Source: Ohtaekwangia sp035628875 (GTDB lineage: Bacteria > Bacteroidota > Bacteroidia > Cytophagales > Cyclobacteriaceae). From it: a DNA stretch of 64,000 nt. The notes under the pieces are model-generated. The model saw only the letters and a program-made list of their open reading frames with translations. It was not told the DNA's origin and did no database searches. The position numbers were made by a program, and so were the translations under genes. Shown here one piece after another: positions 26,453-33,462 of the stretch. The first letter of the stretch is position 1, and the number at the start of each line of letters is the position of its first letter. Location of the stretch: the NCBI GenBank assembly GCA_035628875.1, contig DASPIZ010000109.1:3434-67433 (forward strand). Direction: 5' to 3'.

Positions 26453-27913
26453 ATGTTCACTGCTTCCTTTTTCTTGCTATTGGTAAGCTGCCAAACCCGC
26501 GAGGAAAAAGAAGAACACCTGGCAAAAACGTATTGCGCATCCTGTCATCTGTTTCCTGATCCTGAATTATTAGACAAAGCTACCTGGGAACAGCAAGTGC
26601 TTCCGCAAATGAAGTTTCGTATGGGGCTTGATTATTTCCCGCTCCGTGATTTTCATCAGTATGATCACAAAGCTATCCTAACCGCATTGCCGAAACAAGC
26701 TATGGTGACGCAAGAGGAATGGGAACAGATAAAAAATTACTATCTCGCCCACGCGCCAGATTCGCTGCTAATTCCGGAGAACAAAATTACCAATCATGCA
26801 TTGCCATTTACTGTTTCGGTTGCTAAGATAGCCGGCGCAGAATCCGGTATCACGCTGATAGAATGCGACACGTTGAGTCAAAAAATTTACATCGGTACTG
26901 GTTCAGGCAATCTTTTACAATTATCGTATGAGCTAAAAGCTGAAGCATCCATACAACTGCCGAGCCCTCCTTCTTCATTGGTGGTGGAACAAAACGAGCT
27001 AAAAGTCTTATTGATGGGTATCATGGATCCGAATGACCAAACCCAAGGAGAATTGGGCAAAATTGATTTAGCCGGATTTAAATACGCCAGCATCCTTGAT
27101 TCGCTAAAGCGACCTGTTCATCTCACCTCGGTTGATTTAAATAACGATCAGAGGAAAGTTTTTATAATTTCAGAATTTGGAAACTTCACCGGTGCATTAA
27201 GTGTATTTCAACAACACGATTCTCTTCATTATCACAAACATATATTACAATATTTACCGGGTGCCAGAAACGTGGTGGTAAAAGATTTTAATAAGGATAA
27301 AAGGCCCGATATACTGGCGTTAATGACGCAGGGCGATGAACGAATCATCCTCTTTTTAAATAAAGGTAATTTCACATTCGAGCCACATGTATTACTTCGC
27401 TTCCCGCCAGTCTACGGATCAAGTTATTTTGAAATTGCCGACTTTAACAACGACGGACATTCTGATATTCTTTATACGAATGGCGATAACGCGGATTACT
27501 CAACCATACTTAAACCTTACCATGGTGTTCGTATATTTTTAAATAATGGAAATAACAAATTCACAGAAGACTGGTTCTATCCCATGCATGGTGCCTCACA
27601 AGCGATGCCGTATGATTTTGATGAAGATGGTGACATTGACATCGCAGCAATTTCCTTTTTCCCAAACTTCTATAAATCTCCGGAACAGAGTTTTATCTAC
27701 TTTGAAAATACACCCTCAGGATACGTGCCAGCAATCAACCCCATGGCTAACTCAGGACGTTGGCTTGTAATGAAGCTGATGGATATCAATCATGATCACA
27801 AAATGGATATCCTGGTTGGCGCTATGAATGCCCCTACGGGTGCGTCCCCTGCGCAATACAATAAATGGATATCGGAGAATACCTCCTTGCTGGTGCTGAT
27901 AAATAAAAATTAA
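26453..27913 (+). CDS. FG-GAP/VCBS-repeat lipoprotein with a c-type heme motif
   Basis: 486 residues from the ATG at 26453, which has an AAGGGA just upstream. A TTG at 26420, overlapping the DUF4159 stop, would add 11 residues of hydrophobic signal. Lipobox LLLVSCQ. Close behind is AKTYCASCHLFPDPE, a single CxxCH heme-binding site. The rest is a seven-bladed propeller of calcium-binding FG-GAP/VCBS repeats: VVVKDFNKDKRPDILAL, FEIADFNNDGHSDILYT, MPYDFDEDGDIDIAAI, LMDINHDHKMDILVG. The combination of one CxxCH and a propeller is recurrent in Bacteroidota surface lipoproteins. Electron transfer versus glycan binding is open. Confidence 0.8.
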   Translation: MFTASFFLLLVSCQTREEKEEHLAKTYCASCHLFPDPELLDKATWEQQVLPQMKFRMGLDYFPLRDFHQYDHKAILTALPKQAMVTQEEWEQIKNYYLAHAPDSLLIPENKITNHALPFTVSVAKIAGAESGITLIECDTLSQKIYIGTGSGNLLQLSYELKAEASIQLPSPPSSLVVEQNELKVLLMGIMDPNDQTQGELGKIDLAGFKYASILDSLKRPVHLTSVDLNNDQRKVFIISEFGNFTGALSVFQQHDSLHYHKHILQYLPGARNVVVKDFNKDKRPDILALMTQGDERIILFLNKGNFTFEPHVLLRFPPVYGSSYFEIADFNNDGHSDILYTNGDNADYSTILKPYHGVRIFLNNGNNKFTEDWFYPMHGASQAMPYDFDEDGDIDIAAISFFPNFYKSPEQSFIYFENTPSGYVPAINPMANSGRWLVMKLMDINHDHKMDILVGAMNAPTGASPAQYNKWISENTSLLVLINKN

Positions 27914-27920
27914 ATTTTGT

Positions 27921-27951
27921 TTTGTTTCTTATAACTAATCTTTTAGTTTTA
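27921..27951 (+). promoter_or_regulatory. Promoter and BlaI-type operator of the blaI-blaR1 pair
   Basis: TTTG (27921-27924), exactly 19 nt, then TAGTTTTA (27944-27951): a near-perfect Bacteroidota promoter (7 of 8 in the -7 box). Overlapping spacer and -7 box is a perfect dyad AACTAA-TCTT-TTAGTT (27933-27948). The ACTA...TAGT half-site pattern is like the TACA/TGTA-type dyads bound by BlaI/MecI repressors, so autorepression is the natural reading. A second imperfect TTTAG...CTAAA pair and a TAGTT just before the ATG may extend the operator. Confidence 0.65.
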
Positions 27952-27971
27952 TACCTAAACAGATAGTAGTT

Positions 27972-28343
27972 ATGAAAGATATTAAAGAACTGACCAAAGC
28001 AGAGGATCAGGTGATGCAGATATTGTGGAAAATTCAAAAGGGTGTTGTCAAAGACATTATAGAAGAAATGCCTGAGCCCAAACCTGCCTACAATACTGTT
28101 TCAACCATTGTGCGCATATTAGAAACAAAGGGGTTTGTTGATCACAAAGCCTATGGTAAAACGCATGAATATTTTCCCTTGGTCAGTCGAGATAAGTACA
28201 CGAAATTTTATCTCAACAATTTAATCAAAGGATATTTTAATGGCTCCTTCCAAAACCTCGTTTCTTTTTTTGCGAAGGAAAATAAACTGAATGCCGGCGA
28301 AGTGGAAAAACTGTTGGAAGAATTAAAAAAACCAAAACCATGA
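27972..28343 (+). CDS. blaI: BlaI/MecI/CopY family transcriptional repressor
   Basis: 123 residues. The N-terminal winged helix is typical: LTKAEDQVMQILWKIQKGVV, then PAYNTVSTIVRILETKGFVD (recognition helix and wing) and KTHEYFPLVSRDKYTKFYLN, with a C-terminal dimer helix. BlaI-type repressors are cleaved by a partner BlaR1-type sensor protease and thereby release their operator. The start of the BlaR1 gene overlaps the stop by 4 nt (ATGA), and the promoter carries a matching dyad. No beta-lactamase gene is nearby, so the regulon probably lies elsewhere. Confidence 0.92.
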   Translation: MKDIKELTKAEDQVMQILWKIQKGVVKDIIEEMPEPKPAYNTVSTIVRILETKGFVDHKAYGKTHEYFPLVSRDKYTKFYLNNLIKGYFNGSFQNLVSFFAKENKLNAGEVEKLLEELKKPKP

Positions 28344-29932
28344 CTTCTTACTTGAACTACCTCATCGAAGCCAATGCCGGGTTGTGCTTCTTTGCACTTG
28401 CCTGTGCGCTTTTATTGAAACGTGATACAGATTTTAAAGTGAAACGAATGTTGTTTCTCGCCGGCGTTATGGCTTCCGTGATCTTTCCAATGTTTCATAT
28501 CAAGACAAACCATATTGCACTGCCTGCGTTGAGCGATGTTATCCCCGTAGTGTGGTTACCTGAATTCACCTTACAGGCGGAATCAGGAATGGCAAAGAAT
28601 TCCCAAGGCTCATTTTCTATTTGGAAACTAATAGCGATGATTTATGCTTGTGGCGTGGTCTTCTTTCTTTCCCTTTTTCTTATACAACTCATCCGGTTAA
28701 TCCGAATTATAAAACAATCGGCGACACACCGTGTTAACAATCTCATTATAGCCGAATCAAACGATTCATATCCTTCTTTTTCATTCTTCAATTTTATTTT
28801 CATCGGCCAGGCAAGTGCACTTAGCCAACATGAAAAAGAGCAGATCATAGCACATGAACAAGTGCACGCTCAACAGCGGCATTCTTTTGATATTATCGTA
28901 ATCAACATCATTGGAATATTCTTCTGGTTTAATCCTGTTGTAAGAATATACCGTAAAATTTTCGTTCAACTTCATGAGTTTGAAGCAGATGCGCGCGCTG
29001 TTAAAACGCATGATGTGAATGAATACTGCAATCTCCTGGCCAGGGTTGCCCTTATGTCGGCCGACATTCGAATGGCCAATTACTTTAATAATTCTCTTAC
29101 CTTAAAACGAATCGAAATGATACGAAAAATAAAAATGAAACTCCATCGGTGGAAGATTGCCACCGTTGGATCAATGCTGCTGATATTCTTTGTTACGGTA
29201 GCATGTCATGATCAGGTTATACAGGAGGTTACTGATATTGCACAGTCCTCCACCATGGCGTTGGATGTTCCTGCGGTTGTTCAACAACAGTACGATCAAT
29301 TAAAAGCCAATCATCCGGATCTGAAACTACTTTTGATCGAAGTAGACGCTGAAGGAAAAGCCAAACTGGAAGCTATGCAACAGCAGATGAATCAATTGGA
29401 TCAAAGCCAAATTGCCGGAGTCCATATGTTCAAACCTACTGCAGTGAATAATGAACCGGTACGTAACTTCATGATTATTCAGTACAATGAACAAATCGCA
29501 GACATCAGTGAGCGGTCCAAATCAAATGAGACCTACACCATTGTAGAAGAATCCGCGGCACCGGTTGGCGGAATGCCTGCACTCTACGACTTTCTCTCTG
29601 AAAACATAACATATCCCAAAGAATCAAGAGCAAGTGGTATTGAAGGAAAGGTACTCGTTGGGTTCGTGGTTGAGCCCGATGGCACCATTACTTCCCTGAG
29701 CGTTTTAAAAGGCGTCGATCCTGCCATTGATGCAGAAGCCTTACGCGTTATGGCGTTATCACCGAAATGGACGCCGGCAAAAAACAAGGGTATGCTGGTG
29801 CGACAAAAGCTAGTGCTTCCGATCAACTTCAGCCTTGGCGATAAAGAGGATACGAAGAAAAAAACTTCTTCACTGGAAGATCTTTATTTCCAGTTTCCGA
29901 TCGCTAAGAAAAAAGCCAATTCAACGTGCTGA
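28340..29932 (+). CDS. BlaR1-type M56 sensor protease with a C-terminal TonB domain
   Basis: 530 residues. N-terminal membrane helices (LIEANAGLCFFALACALLL, AMIYACGVVFFLSLFLIQL) flank the M56 zinc protease site IIAHEQVHAQQRHSFD (HExxH, His172/His176), with HEFEADARA supplying the third ligand. A fourth or fifth helix (IATVGSMLLIFFVTVACHD) leads outside. Instead of a penicillin-binding sensor domain, the C terminus (about residues 410-500) is a TonB-like domain: ITYPKESRASGIEGKVLVGF, VVEPDGTITSLSVLKGVDPA. The protein probably senses an envelope cue and cleaves BlaI. The TonB-type tail is common in Bacteroidota M56 proteins; its partner is unknown. Confidence 0.88.
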   Translation: MTSYLNYLIEANAGLCFFALACALLLKRDTDFKVKRMLFLAGVMASVIFPMFHIKTNHIALPALSDVIPVVWLPEFTLQAESGMAKNSQGSFSIWKLIAMIYACGVVFFLSLFLIQLIRLIRIIKQSATHRVNNLIIAESNDSYPSFSFFNFIFIGQASALSQHEKEQIIAHEQVHAQQRHSFDIIVINIIGIFFWFNPVVRIYRKIFVQLHEFEADARAVKTHDVNEYCNLLARVALMSADIRMANYFNNSLTLKRIEMIRKIKMKLHRWKIATVGSMLLIFFVTVACHDQVIQEVTDIAQSSTMALDVPAVVQQQYDQLKANHPDLKLLLIEVDAEGKAKLEAMQQQMNQLDQSQIAGVHMFKPTAVNNEPVRNFMIIQYNEQIADISERSKSNETYTIVEESAAPVGGMPALYDFLSENITYPKESRASGIEGKVLVGFVVEPDGTITSLSVLKGVDPAIDAEALRVMALSPKWTPAKNKGMLVRQKLVLPINFSLGDKEDTKKKTSSLEDLYFQFPIAKKKANSTC

Positions 29933-29941
29933 AATGAACTG

Positions 29942-30724
29942 TTACAAGACTGGCTTGGTGTTAAGCCAGTCTTGTATTTTGCCATAGGGAATTAAAATCT
30001 TAGTGGGCCCGATTGCATATGGGGCAACCTCATAACTATTGAAAACGAAAACTATTCCTTGTTCTGTAAAACCAAAATTTAGATTCAGTTTAAACTGGTC
30101 ATCCGGAAATTCAAAATCATTGTAACGGAAGGATGCCGTATCGGACAATTGCCGTTCTTTTCGGAAAAGTCTTTCGCCGATCGCATTCAAAGGATCCTCA
30201 TAACCGGTTTTGAAAATGTCCGGCAAGGTAACTTGCATACCTTTTTTTGGATTGATGTTAATGAAGTAAGTAGCTGCTCCACCGTGGGCGCCACCTGTAT
30301 AATGCTCCTCTTCGATGATGAGACTAAGCAATGTATCAACTGAAAGAAGAACATCCACATCAGCCTGGTAGTACCATCCAGGCCCGCTCTCCTGCATAGC
30401 CGTTGAAAACTCGCGGTAACCCGAAATAAAATCCTTACCAATTTCCTCCAAAGATTTATCGGCAGCATCCGGATCACCCATGGCCACGTTTAATTCAATT
30501 GCACGTTGTAGTGTTCGCGCTACTGTTGTATCCAATCCGGAAAATACAGGGTAGATCACCTCATAACGTGCACAAGCTTGTTCTTCTCTACATCCCGGAA
30601 CAGATTCGAGCAGAAACGTCTTCTTTTCGTAGGTAATAGGAAAAGAAGTGACACTTTCCTGTGTCATTGTACTGCAGGAAAATAAGATCACTGCTACAAA
30701 TGGAAATATACTTTTTATGCTCAC
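29942..30724 (-). CDS. DUF3298 (RsiV-like) domain lipoprotein
   Basis: 260 residues, translated from a GTG that overlaps the upstream stop as GTGA; no ATG fits. Lipobox AVILFSCST (Cys17). After a DUF4163-like N-terminal part (SVTSFPITYEKKTFLLESVP) comes the DUF3298 block with SLIIEEEHYTGGAHGGAATY and the ending FNSYEVAPYAIGPTKILIPY. DUF3298 is also the extracellular lysozyme-binding domain of RsiV, but here there is no sigma-factor link, so it is probably a plain envelope lipoprotein. It is coupled to the TlpA-like gene. Confidence 0.8.
   Translation of the reverse strand: MSIKSIFPFVAVILFSCSTMTQESVTSFPITYEKKTFLLESVPGCREEQACARYEVIYPVFSGLDTTVARTLQRAIELNVAMGDPDAADKSLEEIGKDFISGYREFSTAMQESGPGWYYQADVDVLLSVDTLLSLIIEEEHYTGGAHGGAATYFININPKKGMQVTLPDIFKTGYEDPLNAIGERLFRKERQLSDTASFRYNDFEFPDDQFKLNLNFGFTEQGIVFVFNSYEVAPYAIGPTKILIPYGKIQDWLNTKPVL
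29945..29974. terminator. Bidirectional terminator hairpin overlapping the DUF3298 3' end
   Basis: CAAGACTGGCTT (29945-29956) pairs perfectly with AAGCCAGTCTTG (29963-29974), a 12-bp stem with a 6-nt loop, between two converging genes. The plus side runs into TATTTTGCC. The hairpin lies inside the last codons of the minus-strand DUF3298 gene, so the coding sequence doubles as terminator. Confidence 0.6.
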
Positions 30725-31914
30725 TGTCCTTTGTTCGCAAATATTTCGGCCAGCTTGTTATCCAATGCTCTTCCGCGTAAATTTTTCGCAATGATAATTC
30801 CGTTTGGATCTAACAGCAATGAAAATGGAATTCCCGTAATGTTGTATGTTTTAGCGGCTTCAGATTGCCAGAATTTTAAATCTGAAACATGTGTCCATGT
30901 TAATTGATCCTCTGCAATGGCTTTAAGCCAATCCTGCTTCGAACGATCCAGCGAAACGCCAAACACCGTAAATCCTTTGTCTTTATATTTTTGGAAAGCG
31001 CGTACTACATTGGGGTTTTCTTGTCGGCAGGGTCCGCACCATTTTGCCCAGAAGTCAAGCAGCACATACTTTCCCTTCATAGACGACAGTTTAACGATCT
31101 GCCCCGTTGTATCTGGTAATGCAATTTCAGGAGCAGGCTGACCAATCGCGGTAATTTTCATTTTGTCCACCATCTCTGTAAACTGAATAGTCTGTTCAAG
31201 ATCCGGCCAGGCTTTTTCTGCTTTCTGTGCGGCGTCAACATATACATCCAGGTATTTATCACGATCGAGATTATTGTTTCCCTGCAGGAAGTTCATCACG
31301 CCGAGTGAAGCAGGTTCCTTGCGAAGTAGCTCAGCTACCTGGTTGTGACTTTTTGCAATCTCCTTTAAATATTCCTGCTGTAGAGAAGCCATTGCCTCCT
31401 CATCCTTGGCTTGTGCTGCTTTCGTAAAATCTGCATTGAGGCGGGCCATCACCGGCGACTGTTCTGCAGCCTGAAGAATACCTTGTGCCTTATAAATTAT
31501 ATCAATCTCCGGTGAACCTTTGATCTCCGCAAATCCATTTGGATCGTTGCCCTGAACATTTATTTCAAGATTACTTTTGTTCAGGATGAAATCAACGACC
31601 TGGCGGTTGAAGAAATTTATCTTATAATAACCGGGTGCTGATATGGTTAGCTTTTTCAGATAGGTGTTATCGGCTTTTAACGTTACTGTATCCTGAAAAC
31701 CAACACCATTATTCTCAATACGCTGAACCAGTATCTGCCCTTTCTGTGGCGTTGTTACATGGCCACTTACCGTAACGGTCCAGCTATCACCGGTTTGTTT
31801 ATCGGTTTGTTTATCGTTTTCTTTTTCTTTCCCTGTGGAGGAACAAGAAATACTAAATACTAAAAAAAGAAAACATGATGCGATGACCTTGTTTATCAAT
31901 CTGTTTTTTTTCAT
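30721..31914 (-). CDS. TlpA-like thioredoxin lipoprotein with DUF4369-type N-terminal domain
   Basis: 397 residues. Lipobox FSISCSS (Cys24). Residues about 50-120 form a beta-rich DUF4369-like domain (VTVSGHVTTPQKGQILVQRI). A helical middle precedes the C-terminal thioredoxin fold: ITAIGQPAPEIALPDTTGQI and YVLLDFWAKWCGPCRQENPN with the CxxC active site, then the cis-proline region NITGIPFSLLLDPNG. Such proteins reduce periplasmic disulfides or act in cytochrome c maturation; the exact substrate is unknown. It lies 70 nt after gatB and overlaps the DUF3298 gene by 4 nt. Confidence 0.9.
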   Translation of the reverse strand: MKKNRLINKVIASCFLFLVFSISCSSTGKEKENDKQTDKQTGDSWTVTVSGHVTTPQKGQILVQRIENNGVGFQDTVTLKADNTYLKKLTISAPGYYKINFFNRQVVDFILNKSNLEINVQGNDPNGFAEIKGSPEIDIIYKAQGILQAAEQSPVMARLNADFTKAAQAKDEEAMASLQQEYLKEIAKSHNQVAELLRKEPASLGVMNFLQGNNNLDRDKYLDVYVDAAQKAEKAWPDLEQTIQFTEMVDKMKITAIGQPAPEIALPDTTGQIVKLSSMKGKYVLLDFWAKWCGPCRQENPNVVRAFQKYKDKGFTVFGVSLDRSKQDWLKAIAEDQLTWTHVSDLKFWQSEAAKTYNITGIPFSLLLDPNGIIIAKNLRGRALDNKLAEIFANKGQ

Positions 31915-31984
31915 GCAATACAATTTTGAAGCGTTGCGCTTAATTTGACTTTCAGCGTGTTTAATAATTTGTAAACTGTGTGAA

Positions 31985-33448
31985 TCAAAGTTTCACCTCA
32001 GACAGTTTTTTCGTTAATAATTCGTTGGCCAGTTTTGGATCTGCCTTTCCTTTACTACGTTTCATTACCTCACCCATAAACATGGTGATGATGGCTTTCT
32101 TTCCGTTCTTATATTCTTCCACTTTAAGCGGAAACTCACGGATTACCTGTTCGACAATCGGAAGAATAGAGTCCTGGCTGCTGTCCTGCAACACATTCAA
32201 ATGTTGGGCCACTTCCAAAGCCGACTTTGATGGATTTTTTAGCAGCTCCGGAAAGATCCGCTGAGAAGCAATCGCAAAGTTGATTTTACCGGCATCGATT
32301 AATTGAATAATTGATGCAATCATCGCCGGGTTAAGCGGAAATTCATCTGCTGTTAATCCCAATTCATTTAAGTATGATTTCACCGGCCCCATGATCCAGT
32401 TGGAGGCCGCCTTGTAATTCGTGGTTAGCTTACACACTTCCTCAAAGTAAACGGCCACATCTTTTGCATCGGTTAATACCTGTGCATCGTATTCCGGCAG
32501 ATTATATTCTTTTACAAATTTCGCGAATAATTCATGTGGTAAAGCTGGCATGCCAGATTGAATTTCGGCAAGCCATTCTTCCGAAACGATCATCGGACTT
32601 AAATCAGGATCTGGAAAATAGCGATAATCATTCAGTTCTTCTTTTGTTCGCATACCATACGTCTTGCCATCGTTCGCATCAAAAGTTCGGGTCTCCGAAA
32701 CAATAGCGATACCTTTTTCCAATAAGGCAATTTGCCGTGCCGCTTCGTGGTCAATGGCGCGTTGCACATTTCGGATCGAATTCATATTCTTCACTTCCAC
32801 TTTCTTGCCATATTCTTTCGCGTCGTTCAACATCACCGAGACATTTGCATCACAACGCAGTGAACCCTCTTCCATATTGCCATCACAAATCTCAAGGTAA
32901 CGAACAAGCTTTCTGATCTCCGTAAGGTAAGCATACGCCTCTTCGGAAGAACGAATGGCAGGTTCACTTACAATCTCGATCAACGGAACCCCTGCACGGT
33001 TAAAATCCACCAGGGTATCCGGCTCATTGGCAAGGTGTATTGATTTACCGGCATCTTCCTCAATGTGAATACGATTCAATACGATATTTCGTTCACCGGC
33101 TTTGGTTTTTATTGCAACATAGCCGCCCTTGCAAACGGGTGTACGGTCTTGCGTTAATTGATAACCCTTTGGTAAATCAGGATAGAAATAATTTTTTCTG
33201 TCAAAGATATTAAACCGTGAAATTGCACTGTGGCAGGCTAATCCCATTCTGATTGCATACTCAACAACCTTTTTATTCAACTTTGGCAACGTACCGGGAT
33301 GAGCCAACGTAATAACACTCACATTGGTATTGGGTAAACTGCCGAAAGTGGTTGAATCAGTTGTATAGATTTTGCTTTTGGTAAGAAGTTGTGCATGTAC
33401 TTCCAACCCTACCACTACTGTATATTTATCACGAATTGCTTTGTCCAT
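31985..33448 (-). CDS. gatB: Aspartyl/glutamyl-tRNA(Asn/Gln) amidotransferase subunit B
   Basis: 487 residues from the ATG at 33448; a TTG in the alaS stop region is the only earlier start. GatB activates the misacylated tRNA for transamidation in the GatCAB complex. Conserved blocks are YTVVVGLEVHAQLLTKSKIY, RKNYFYPDLPKGYQLTQDRT, SLRCDANVSVM, VEVKNMNSIRNVQRAIDHEA and KEELNDYRYFPDPDLSP. The C-terminal YqeY-like tail is present. gatA and gatC are not in the window. The gene follows alaS after 14 nt. Confidence 0.96.
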   Translation of the reverse strand: MDKAIRDKYTVVVGLEVHAQLLTKSKIYTTDSTTFGSLPNTNVSVITLAHPGTLPKLNKKVVEYAIRMGLACHSAISRFNIFDRKNYFYPDLPKGYQLTQDRTPVCKGGYVAIKTKAGERNIVLNRIHIEEDAGKSIHLANEPDTLVDFNRAGVPLIEIVSEPAIRSSEEAYAYLTEIRKLVRYLEICDGNMEEGSLRCDANVSVMLNDAKEYGKKVEVKNMNSIRNVQRAIDHEAARQIALLEKGIAIVSETRTFDANDGKTYGMRTKEELNDYRYFPDPDLSPMIVSEEWLAEIQSGMPALPHELFAKFVKEYNLPEYDAQVLTDAKDVAVYFEEVCKLTTNYKAASNWIMGPVKSYLNELGLTADEFPLNPAMIASIIQLIDAGKINFAIASQRIFPELLKNPSKSALEVAQHLNVLQDSSQDSILPIVEQVIREFPLKVEEYKNGKKAIITMFMGEVMKRSKGKADPKLANELLTKKLSEVKL

Positions 33449-33462
33449 AAAAATTTTCCTGC

